Part shown: positions 11,301 to 21,503 of the stretch, piece after piece
Numbering within the stretch: the first letter of the stretch is position 1
How the letters are laid out: each line of letters begins with the position of its first letter
DNA from: Dimorphilus gyrociliatus
Lineage: Eukaryota; Annelida; Polychaeta; Dinophilidae
Reading direction: 5' to 3'
Assembly (NCBI GenBank): GCA_904063045.1
Contig: CAJFCJ010000006.1
Span: 1,183,771 to 1,247,770 of the forward strand
DNA: 64,000 nucleotides
The notes under the pieces: model-generated
Told to the model about the DNA's origin: nothing
Databases searched by the model: none
What the model saw: only the letters and a program-made list of their open reading frames with translations
Program-made: the position numbers and the translations under genes

Positions 11301-12870
11301 GAGGTGTCGAATTAACACTACGAATCGAATTCGCTCTTGACGACGCCTGACTAGTTTGTATGGATCCATAATCCAATAGGTTTTGTTCGCCCTTTCGAAA
11401 TTTTGCAGGTGTTGGCCGTCTATTATTCCAGTGTCCTTCCTTTGAAAATCCATAATCAACATCTAAAAAAAATAGTTCATTAACAGATAAGAGTTATTTT
11501 TTATAGAAATAAAAATGTCGTATTATCTTTACCAATAAACTTCCTTACACTCGATACAACGAATGCTCCTCCTCTTGTAAAATCACTAATGTCTCTTACT
11601 AATTTAGCATTTGGTAATGAAAATATATATCGAACACCAGCTGTAGTTGGTATTTTATCATTTAGCCATACCAATAAAGTTTCTAAATTATTAAAATGTT
11701 TGGTGCTGACGGCAGTAGTTAGACCTTTGTAATTACAATCTCCATTTCTAAAGAATGTAGCCAGATGACCTCTTCTGAATGATGTTTGTTCGTTTCCGTT
11801 TTTCATTTCCTCATTATCCTCGTAATAGCTACCAAAAATCTGAAGAGAGATAAAGAGAAACAAAAAAAAATTAGAGACGGTATTTACAGATTTTACGAGC
11901 AGAAAATCCTATTTTCTTAAAGAAAAATCAGAAGAAAAGGACTTAATCAATTGATAATTATTATTTTTTTTAAATTTCTTTTGATCTAATTGTTAAACCA
12001 GTCAGTACTTTGTTCTATTAAATCCTTTTATAATAATTGTTGTTGTTGTTTAATCAGTTGTAAATAAAATCGAAAAATTTCTGTAAACAAGACGTTTCGA
12101 TCCGATTATAAAATTCTGTTCGATAAGTTCTTCGCAACTGTTACTAGAAACGCAGAATAGGCCTTAGTTTTCGGCTTATCTAATCGATTCTTGTACGCTG
12201 CTGTCAAATTCGATTATCAGAGGCGCGTTATGGAAGGAAAATAATTAGCCCGTTACCAAGCGTCTAATATTGATCTACATAAGTGAAAAGGTTGAACGTT
12301 ATGATAACATAGGCTGTTATAGATTTATAACAAAATATTTCTATTATATGATATCATAATTTAATTAAGAGATAGGAAAATAGGCAAATAAGGAATGAAA
12401 GCGCTATAATAATTCTCATGGGTTACAGTTAGTGAATTATTCATGCAACACCTTTGGCGTGTATCGATAATCCATGTCAATTTTTTTTATCCGTTTTTAA
12501 AAAAAAACTAAATCCTTCTACCAAAGCTGTGCTGGTTGGAATGCCGACAAATGAACGGACCTCTAATAATCCGATTTATAACACTTTCAATTAAAAAGCC
12601 ATATAGCTCCCTTTACGTTTTATCGATCGTCTTATCCGTATTAAAAGTAAAGAGAGTGCATAGCCCTACCTCCTCAGTGTAGTCGTCTTCCTCCTCTTCA
12701 TCATCGTCCTCATCAATTGTTTGTTCATAGCCTCTAACAGGCCGCGGTAACTTTGAACGCTTTTTCAATTCATAAAGGCGTTTTTTCTTTCTAATTATTT
12801 CTGTCATTCTCTTAACTGCTGCAGGATCATCCATTTTCATACTGCGCGACTCGATAGAGCTTTCCCACAA
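8370..12870 (-). CDS. DCX-EMAP: DCX-EMAP: doublecortin-domain EML microtubule-associated protein
   Basis: Predicted 1,009 residues from exons 12870-12670, 11839-11533, 11462-10375 and 9803-8370, all in phase. After a basic-then-acidic N-terminal exon comes a doublecortin domain (exon 2, starting at RRGHLATFFRNGDCNYKG). A second doublecortin-like domain follows in exon 3 (RELVIISNTKRSS to PPAIALYT). Next is the EML entry motif PAKRLKLDWVYG (HELP) and then tandem WD40 propellers, with repeats such as AVSAIFHPHDPSLVVTYG and HDHLDSMAFSPDG, ending with the EML-type GGRDCGTLQW. In Drosophila the DCX-EMAP protein localises to ciliated mechanosensory neurons and is needed for mechanotransduction; that function is from established knowledge. 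Introns are 830, 70 and 571 nt. The next upstream gene on the same strand ends 256 bp away. The start at 12870 is the first in-frame ATG of exon 1; a non-coding leader exon cannot be excluded. Confidence 0.9.
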
Positions 12871-13126
12871 TATATTGTTATGTTTTTATACCGGAAATTG
12901 ATCTTTGTCAACGTTGCGCCTTCAGTAGAAATATATAATGAGCTAACTTCGACTCAATTGTACTAGAATAAAAGATTGTATAATGTAAAAGAATTCAACT
13001 TTATTGGACGGAATAATTCATTTTCGATCAAAATTGATAGAGACTCGTCTTATATATCGGTGCAAAACAAAAAAAACCAAAAAGCTAATACTGAATAAAA
13101 AATTAAAACATAAAATTGAAAAGAAG

Positions 13127-16100
13127 TCAATCTATTTCCGGATTTTGTCTAGAGCTAAAAGAAGACGGCTTCACGGAGAGCGTATTTTCCATGCTATCGC
13201 TTCTCGCACTTTTTCCTACAATTTTTTCGGCCTTATGGCACTTTGTATGACGATCTGAATACTTTTTTTTCAAGACGTTTGAATCGCTAGCTCTTCTTCC
13301 CATAACTGTTTCTAACTGACTCCGACTTGTAGGAGCACTATACGATTTTATGACGAGTAGATTGTTGCCATTTCCTCTGCTGAACGATTGACAACCTGAA
13401 GGAAATGAGTGTTTTGACGATTCGGGTGTTGTTTTCGGTCGTCCCATATAAAAAGAGGGGGCTACCAATTGTCGACCAGAAACTTCAAGGCGTTCCAGAG
13501 TTTTGCTTACGAGTTTCATATCTTTTTGTAAGTCTAATTTAAAGGAAGTATAGGAAGACGGTCTAGTACTTTCTCCAAGGAGTTTTACAGATGAGCCACT
13601 ACTTGTGGTTGACAATACTTCAACCTCAATATTCTCTTTCTCACTATCAGCAGTACTAGATTTGACAGACGAACAATTAGCACTAGACATAATTTCAACT
13701 TTTATATTCTCTTTTTCTAAATCGTAATCATCATCTTCAATTTGACTGGCTTCAGTGCAAGAACCTGAGCTTATTAAATCTATTTCTTCATCATTATCTT
13801 GTTCGACAGATTTACTTTCTGTTTGCTTCAAACTCTCAGGTAGAGTAGAGTCGGATAGCGTATTAGTTTCTTTTTTCACTTGTATCGGCGGTAATGGTTT
13901 CAAGTTCAACTGATCTAAACAGTTGTTTGAAATTTCTGTGGAGGCTTTCTTTTTTGATTTATTCTTTTTCTTTAATTGGCCATCTTGTATCTTGAAGATA
14001 GATTTCTTTGTCGACTTATAAGTTTCGTTCCTATTCTTCCATTTATGGTCAGGACAATGGCTGAATAAGATATAAAGATTAAAACTATAGATGGCGTTAG
14101 GCAAAAAGCCTAAAATAAACTATAGAATAAAAATTGTATTACCTACGGCATATTCCCATCAGCCAGGTGTCTATGCTCTTAAAAATGTACCTAGATTAAG
14201 ACAACAGTGGCTTGGTGTAAGAATCTTATTATTTTAGCATTAAACATGCTCACGTACTTCATTGAGTGATATGAAGTGCTTTTAAATCTGTAATCGTCGA
14301 AAATACCAACGTGGCCTTTGTGCCAACGTGATCCGATAGTTTTACGTCCCTCTCCCAACCAAATTTCAACATGGGTCAAATTATGCCTTTGCTTTTTCAC
14401 TGTAATCGGAAAACGAGATCGATTCTAAATATAGTTACTAATTAGGAATTCGTTAAAAGCGAATGCGCGACGAATGCCAATTAAGTGCGTTACGAGCATC
14501 AAAGCCACCTTTACGTCTAGGCGCTTTTAACATTTACATAGAAAAATACAAAAAATTCCAGACGAGGGCGTATTCATTCAACAAAGGTACTTTTGTAACA
14601 CCAGTCCCGAAGGTCGCATTCCGTTCATGAAGCCAGTGCACATAAAAGTATATATTTAAATAAAAAGTATATATATATAGTGAATGTATATATAAATATC
14701 TATATTTTTTTAAGTATATTTATAAATATATATATAAATATACGCTTTGAAATGCCTCTTAATCGTTTGCGCCACTCCCCTGATGTACTGTATAGGTGAA
14801 TGAATAATATATGCATAATACATAAATGGGGTATTTGGCTTTTATACGCAAATTGATAAAAAAGCTTAGCTGTTTATGAATTTATGTGTCTTTCACACAT
14901 TCAATAAAAAAGAGTAAATTAACTACGTTTATACTTACTCTTTTCGTTATAGTAAACTGCCGATATGAAAACTAGATCGCCCGGCTTCATATCCTCCTCC
15001 CGTTCAACCGTTATCGGTAAAGTGTCGTGCTGATAAGCTTGATTCCATGACCCAATTCGAAAACCGAATTCATCTTCGAGATCTCGCATTATTCTACGTA
15101 CAAGACCACAGCAGTCGAGAAACAGTTTCGAATGGTATTCGGAATCTTTGAAGGTGTAAATTACGTAATTTTTTAAGTTGTTTGAGGCTTGGGGAAAGTC
15201 AACGATTAACCTACTAACCGTTCTCCGTCCAGTAACGCCTTGCATAAGGCGTCCCGAAATATTTCCTAGCTTGTTCAATCAGTCTATACCTGAGCGCCAT
15301 CATCCGCTCAGGGTTTGCTAACGCCCTCAGAGTTGCCTCACTACGTTTTTTCCTATTCTTTTTTCTGCACTTTCTCATATCATTCTGGGAAGAAAAAAGT
15401 CTAGGGGTAACAATGGGCTCTATTATTCAGCTTGCATTGGGCTACACATTCTTTCTCGTTTCGTCAATATTTGATGTTTGTGCGACAGGTATGACAAAAA
15501 TATGTAACGAAATTCCGCCCCTCCCACAAAACTCTTTTTACTGTTTTATTGCTAATTCTTAAGAAAGGGACGGTCCAATAGGTTCTCTTTGTTACAATTT
15601 AAAAGTATGAATCGGGTACAACGTAAGCAATATTTTCTAAAATGCTGTTTTATCACAAGCCTACACTAGGAAAAGACAACAAACAATTGTTTATTTTGGA
15701 GCGTAAATATAGGCTAAAACTGTAATTGAATTTTTAAGTTGTACGATTTTATTTATAGAGCGCACGTAAACGGATACTAAATTAGAGACTCTCTTTTCAA
15801 GACTAGACGGTAATCGATATATAGGTAAAAATCTCTCGGTGAGCAGATGGATGTGTTTACATTCCGTAGTTATGGCGACTACATCAACAAGCGTCTCATG
15901 ACGTCATAATCTATATCCTTTCTCGTTCATTTTCCGGCTTTGAACTTTGAACCTCGTTGTTGAATGATAACTTATTTTCTTTATCTAAGCATATACCTGC
16001 TTTTTAGTTAAAAAAGTAACCCCAAGCAAGAGTATAAACGACGATCATTAATCCTTCATAAGTTCGATTAGTGAAGTAAAGAGTAACGTAAACAGTGCTT

Positions 16101-17883
16101 TATACAGTATTTTTGCTTGTAGGAAGTTTCTTAACAATTGGTTATTTTTTTCGTCATGCCTGTCTACTTAAGTGTATTATAAAAACGTCGACAAGTAATT
16201 AAACGATAGGCTTTTATTATTTATCAAATACATAACATTAGAGATGATTTATGGCTGCCGCCTGACAATAAAAAACCTCCCATCCTTCAATATATCAGAC
16301 TATTGATAAAAATGGAACAGTAATAGTCATAAAAAGCAAAACATAGGGTATACTAATGCAAGATTCCCTCCAAAACCGGTCTAGACACGTTTATAACGGT
16401 AATCCCATCGAAATCGCCTCAAACTACAGTATACAGTAAGTGTCAATACACACAGGGCGCCGTTGAAATGCTATTACTCTGGTTTAATTACAACTGTAAT
16501 CCCCCAACACAAGACCGATAAAGGAACTCTGCTGGACTAAAAAACTAGCAGACTTTTCGGCACGCGTTAAGCCCGTTCAAGTCCGGTTCAAAGGCGAACC
16601 GCCTTATTTCTTTATCACAATCACGCTCGCGCGTTGTTTACTATGTGAATAGGTCACGAGTGCCCAGTCATCTCACGTCTAACTGAAAAAGCTGGCAAAA
16701 AAAATGATACTATGATATTAACATAAAAGAAAGCGAATGATTTGTGGATGATGCGATGACGTCGAATAGCACTGCCACGTGTATCCAAGAACAACAGAAG
16801 CGTCGTCCCGAGCAACAAACGCTTTGTTTATACTCGTATCCTTGACAACCCGGGGCGTGCGGCTGGCCAGTATAGAATGTAGCTGCAGTTCAAGCAGACA
16901 AGATGAAATCTTTCGTTGATGTTTCGGACTCGGCAGACATCTTTACCTGACAGTATTAAGGCATTGTAGTCTCCTAATGCTGCTAGGTAAGATGCCAGCA
17001 GGGACCGCAATTCCAAAATCTTCTTCAAGTTCTTCATATCACAACTAGACGACATCCAAAAAAATCATAAGAATGATTAAAGGAAAGTATAAAGCTATGC
17101 CAATATCCGTACACCTGGTCAAATGGCGCCTAACTCACTAGGTCGCGGGTTCTAGTACAATAAGCAGGTGCATGCTGGTTGGCCATCACTACTAGCACGT
17201 GACGGGACGTCCAGTAGCAGAGGGGCGAAGCCGATGGGTTTCTTTCATTGAATATGTATTGTTTTCAAACGGCAACATGTCTAGATACGCCCTCAAAACC
17301 GTCATGGCGACCGACGTGTGTTCGCATTTATATTGCATTGAGTTATTGTTAAAGCTTAGGAATTTTTCATCATGGGCGTAATACTACAGGTGAACTCTAA
17401 ATATAGCCAGCCGCCGCCTTAACAGGTTAAGTAAGTCTCAAGCAGGATGTCACGTGATAGTCAAAAATGCTAACGCGTTGTGGCATAAAAAAACTTAGCG
17501 CAGTTAGAAAAAAATCTATTAACGTGCCAAATAGAATGGGGTCAGTGAAGTCGCGACAGCTGACGCCAACCAGCAGCGGCAGCGAGCGTCGACAATGAAC
17601 AACATATGGCGCAAGCATCAACAAATGATAAATGCCTTTTCTCTATGTAAAATATTTGAAGCGTAAAAAGCTGACATTTGCGCCATCTACTTTTAATACG
17701 TACAACAAATATTCGTTGTCCCTTTTCCCCACCCCGAAAAAAAAAATAGGAATATATAGCTACCTCTCGTTTTTTCTTGTACTTTTGGAAGGCGTCTTGA
17801 AGAGTTTCGTTTTTCATTTCGTCGCTTAAACTAACAACAAACGAATCGGACACACTCCGTTTCTGTTCATTTCGGCATTCCAT
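13127..17883 (-). CDS. NlpC/P60-like (papain-fold) protein with disordered C-terminal tail
   Basis: Predicted 538 residues from exons 17883-17764, 15384-15219, 15145-14939, 14399-14258, 14190-14143 and 14060-13127; every junction keeps frame. The core reads YRLIEQARKYFGTPYARRYW, then LFLDCCGLVRR (DC-x-G with candidate nucleophile Cys107), DTLPITV, MKPGDLVF and HNLTHVEIWLGEGRKTIG (candidate His174), then SYHSMKYIFKSIDTWL. These are the ordered hallmarks of NlpC/P60 cysteine peptidases or amidases, known in bacteria as cell-wall endopeptidases. I recall similar proteins of unknown role in animals and protists. The last exon (about 310 aa) is Ser/Glu/Lys-rich, low-complexity and probably disordered. 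The basic first coding exon (QKYKKKRE) is 2.4 kb upstream and assigned by phase and neighbouring splice signals, so it is the least certain piece. A non-coding leader exon precedes it. Confidence 0.68.
14086..14099 (+). promoter_or_regulatory. AGATGGCG motif (CTCF-like)
   Basis: TATAGATGGCGTTA lies in a short intron of the NlpC-like gene. It is one of the recurrent copies discussed in the findings. Confidence 0.25.
15385..17763 (-). other. Long intron of the NlpC-like gene; no other gene supported
   Basis: This stretch has few long open frames. Two islands are notable. An ATG at 17055 opens a short minus-strand frame ending in a good donor (TCAG|GTAAAG at about 16949), but its phase does not join the downstream exon. 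A signal-peptide-like plus-strand frame starts at 15413. Several CACGTG/ACGTCA-type elements and a GCGCCATCTAC motif (17680-17690) suggest regulatory content. Confidence 0.4.
17680..17690 (-). promoter_or_regulatory. AGATGGCGC motif (CTCF-like)
   Basis: The minus strand reads GTAGATGGCGC, matching the core of animal CTCF sites, about 80 bp downstream of the first coding exon of the NlpC-like gene. Confidence 0.3.
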
Positions 17884-18130
17884 AACGTGAACGCACGTGA
17901 CCCTGTAAAAAAAGGCAAAATGTCAATTTATATCTGTTCATATCTATAATATCTTAAATAGTAGTGCGAACTAAGAAGAAAATCGACTGAAAAACAACTA
18001 ACTAACATAGAGAAGTCAAAAAATTCAAGCAATTTTACCTTTGGCGCCGCCGCCACAGCCACGGCGATTTCGGGAGGACAGGTAAGAAACGACAATATGG
18101 CGGACGTTTGGAAGACTGTCGCTCATTCGT
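17884..18130 (-). promoter_or_regulatory. 5' leader exon and promoter of the NlpC-like gene
   Basis: A GC-rich minus-strand leader exon ends with GCCAAAG|GTAAAAT (donor at 18038). It would splice to the acceptor TTTTTTTACAG at about 17903, 19 nt before the start codon. The exon overlaps a YY1-like CCGCCATATTGTC on the minus strand. On the plus strand the same bases open a 20-codon frame (ATG at 18097) that I do not consider a gene. Confidence 0.5.
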
Positions 18131-19710
18131 CCACGACGACTTGGCGGGATTTGTTTTAACCAATCATCATTCGCGACTCTTAGTTTACCTGTGCTAATTA
18201 ATCAATAGATGTCGCTTGTGTATGGCCAGTGAAGGGCCTTTTAAATTGGAAACTCAACATGAATTTTGAATTCCTAGCATTATTTATTAATTAGGGCAAT
18301 TTTATGTCCATATGGGCAAGCAATCTGCAAAAGAATAGTAAAGTTGAAAGTGACTTGAAAAACAAATACAGGTGGCACTAATTGTAAAAATTCTATTAAG
18401 ATAAAAAAAATTGTCTAGCTGCGCGAAAATATTTGTAATTTAAATATAAAAAGAACTAGATGACTAAGAGGGTTAAAATGGATTTTATTATACTCTTTAC
18501 CTCTATTGTAAATAGTCAATATGAATTTTACATATACAAAAAGATGATAATTACCACTACAGCCGATGCCCCCATTTTAAAGTAACTTAAGCGTGTTAAA
18601 AGTATGAAAAGCTGTTAAATATTATAGCCATAAAAATGACTAAAAGCGCCCCCTTTTATTCAATGCAGAAAAAATGAAGAGAGTTAGTTATAAAGAAAGT
18701 GACAGATAGTTCAAAATTTGAAGAATTTGTTCGTAGATAGTTATTTAAGGCTTTTAATGCATGAAAAAACCTTTTAGTTATTTATTTATCGCATCATAAA
18801 AACTTCTTCAACGCTCTATTAAAAGCAATCTCCCAACACAAACTTTCACTCTTCACGTTTTAAAATATACAGCATATACAGATAAAAAGTAAAGCACATC
18901 TACTCAATAAAAACAGCACCAAATATCTATTTCCGAAATTTTGACACAGAAACTGGAGAATAAACATTTAAAAGGACTGGAAAATTAACAATCCGCTACT
19001 GTATTTAGAAAGTAAATGACAATTAAAACGCTGTAGAAGACAACTGCAAAACCAAAATCGAAGTAATAGCAAACATAACGTTAAGGAGTACAAATCGAGG
19101 TTGTAGTGCGAATATTGATATTGTATTAAACCATTATACTACAAAAAAAAGCTTTATCTACTTTTAAGAATTAAGCGTTAAATTTGTTATTGAAAACAAG
19201 TAGCCCCCTAGTTGGCTTGTAAAAGAGAAATACGTGGGAAAGAGAGATAGAATAAGAGAGTTTACAAAGAATTCATGAGGAAATGCCTGCTAATTAAATA
19301 AGCGTGAATATTTTCCGATATTTCATGTTATTCTCAAACTCCCTTTAGTACTGCTATAATAAATAGTCTTTTTTTAGACTTGTTTTATTATGTGCCCTTA
19401 TAATGTTGGATATTCTTCTATTAAGTGTATCGATAGTGAACAGATTTGACATTCAAAGATAGATTTCAATATTATTATTCTGTCTATCTCTGCCTATCTT
19501 TACCTACTTGTTTCATAGTGTACAAACGATAGATGGCGTTAAAATTAACATCTTTCGTCCAGAGAAATCTTTTTCAGCTGTTCATATCGGATATAGAGGT
19601 CGCGTAAATCAGTTTGTAAAAAGAGTAAAAAAGCCAATAAAAAACAAAAAGATTATATTGAAAGGAAGATCTAAATTCTATATAATGATTTATGAGAAGA
19701 AAAGGGGATT
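18131..19710. other. Gene-free spacer
   Basis: AT-rich DNA without supported exons on either strand. It contains one AGATGGCG motif at 19531. A 68-codon plus-strand frame (19508-19714) abuts the next gene and is probably its 5' UTR or chance. Confidence 0.6.
19527..19541 (+). promoter_or_regulatory. AGATGGCG motif (CTCF-like)
   Basis: CGATAGATGGCGTTA lies 170 bp upstream of the orphan membrane-protein start, at a gene boundary. Confidence 0.3.
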
Positions 19711-21091
19711 ATGAAGAAACCTTATTCTTATTTGAATTTCGTACTAATTTGGACGGTTTCAGAAGCTTTTAAAGAGATAAATTACGATGAAAAATCAGTA
19801 AATCGCGTAAATTATTCGTTCGAAAATCTACCCAAAATAAATTCAATAGAAATTGAAGATTTTGCAAAAAGTTGTGGGGTAAATCTTAATTGGTTTATAA
19901 GTAATGAAACTAAAAACCTTCATATTTGCGATCCTGAGAATATATTAGACGACAAAGATGGTATATAATTACAACTTTTTTTTATAAAATATTAATAAAT
20001 ATATATTTAAAAATGCAAATATACTATAGAGTGTACTGTATATCTATATGGTATATATAGTGTACTTGTACATACGATTTATATGTTTATGTATATGGTA
20101 GATTTACATTTTTAAATACTGTACATATAAAAAGCAGATAAATACATTAATAAGTAAATAAATAAATATCTATATATAAGTATTTATTTACTTATATATA
20201 TATATATATATACAGTATACTGCATATATGTATATAATTTCTATTACCTCAGTCAAAGGAATTAAGACGTAATTAATTTATTAAAAGCTATTATTCTCAA
20301 CGAAGAAGCGCAAGAACTTTGTTACGTTGATAACTGTCCGTGCAAAAACAAAGGATCATTTATTGTATCGGACGAAGAAAATGACAAATGCTCGTTTTTG
20401 CACGTTTACCGGAAGAAATCTTATCGATTCAAATGTCGTAGTTTTTACCTGAGGCTGTTTATAATACCTGAACTTAAATTTTCACAACAGTAAGTCTTTT
20501 ATTTCCTAAAAAAAAACCGAAGGAGGATATTCTATATACCCTATTTAATGGTTAACATTTAGATATTTAGCAGTAAGGAAAAAGATCTTTTTCCGGTTCA
20601 ATCGATGTTTATACCCTTTTAACGAGTTTCTGTTAATTTTCAGAAATAAAAGAACAAGGCAGCAAATGCAGATTGAAATCGAAAATCTAGCGAATAATTT
20701 ATCGAAAGAATGGGAAAAGAGTCAAAGGTGTGCGGCAAACATCGATATAGTATTAAGCCATTACGACAAGAAGCTCTATATTACAGTTGGAAAGAATATA
20801 ACTATCTTTGCACGATGTATGAATTATATATATAGTCAAGTACTCCAACACTTTAGGAAAGGTGACTATGGAAGGGGTTTAAGTCAATTAATTCAGCGTT
20901 TTAGACAAGCTTTGAAGGAGAAGGGAAAAGACATTTGCGGCAAAATAACAAAAAGAGACCATGTTGTAGTTTTGTTTGTCTCTGTGGGGTTGACTCTATC
21001 TTTCTGCTGTTGTTTTAGTAATATTTTCTATATTAAGAGGTATCTTGATACTAATTATAAGAGTTTGCCAAAAACTGTTAAAACGCAATAA
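19711..21091 (+). CDS. Orphan type I membrane protein, 299 aa
   Basis: I do not recognise this family. Exons 19711-19960, 20288-20489 and 20644-21091 join in phase. A signal peptide (SYLNFVLIWTVSEAF) opens the protein. The ectodomain has a cysteine-bearing stretch (ELCYVDNCPCKNKGSF, then KCSFLHVY and FKCRSF), followed by a long amphipathic, probably helical region (IEIENLANNLSKEW to SQLIQRFRQALKEKG) with two more Cys and an N-glycosylation site (NIT). One transmembrane helix lies at about residues 258-282 (VVVLFVSVGLTLSF followed by CCCF), leaving a short basic cytosolic tail. The Cys triplet at the membrane could be palmitoylated. The protein may be a lineage-specific surface protein. The exon 2 acceptor (TTATTAAAAG) is weak but is the only one that restores frame. 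An AATAAA follows the stop near 21100. Confidence 0.6.
19975..20245. repeat. AT-rich simple-sequence tract with TACAGTATAC palindromes
   Basis: This tract lies within the first intron of the orphan membrane-protein gene. It is dominated by TA, TATT and GTATA units, including TATATACAGTATACTGCATA. Confidence 0.7.
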
Positions 21092-21125
21092 TTTATTTAA
21101 CAATAAAAGGAAAATACTTAAAATT

Positions 21126-21140
21126 CAGTAGATGGCGTTG
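21126..21140 (+). promoter_or_regulatory. CAGTAGATGGCG motif (CTCF-like)
   Basis: CAGTAGATGGCGTTG lies 35 bp past the orphan gene stop. A related CCAGAGGGCG (minus strand) is at 21422-21431, so the boundary with the IgLON gene carries a pair. Confidence 0.35.
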
Positions 21141-21503
21141 AAAAAAAAAAGTTTAGAAAAAATGAACAAAAGAAAGTCAGAAAGAGAAAAAATATCTGTT
21201 TTGTCCATGCAGCTAATTTGCAGGCGATCGAAAAGTCGGGGGATCAAAGCGCCTGCAAACTGGAAAAGTGCGGCGAAAAGGACGCAGGAAATGAAAATAT
21301 TGAACCAAATTTTTGCAGCGGTCGACGTTGCAACTGCAACAGCGTCTCTAGCGACCGTCACTTTTCGCATTCCGTCGCGCACCTGCATTACGGAATATAA
21401 ATAACTTATACGAAGATATACAACGCCCTCTGGCTATCGCACGCAATTCATTCGGGCGTTCGAAAGTGACGGCGAGCGATGCGAAATAAGACTAATTGGA
21501 ATT

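Noticed and set aside
15413-15488. Plus-strand signal-peptide-like first exon (MGSIIQLALGYTFFLVSS...) ending in ACAG|GTATGA
   Set aside because: Good appearance, but I found no downstream plus-strand exon to receive it before the next gene, which has its own start. It also lies inside the minus-strand NlpC-like gene intron.
16570-16595. Box-B-like GTTCAAGTCC
   Set aside because: No flanking complementary stem or A box; not a tRNA gene.
16949-17055. Minus-strand frame MSSSCDMKNLKKILELRS... with a good donor
   Set aside because: Its phase fits neither the preceding coding exon nor the next NlpC exon, so it is not part of that model. It could be an alternative leader.
17115-17165. tRNA-like string (GGTCGCGGGTTCTAGTAC)
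   Set aside because: Looks like a T-arm, but the stem is not complementary and no D-arm, anticodon arm or acceptor stem could be drawn.
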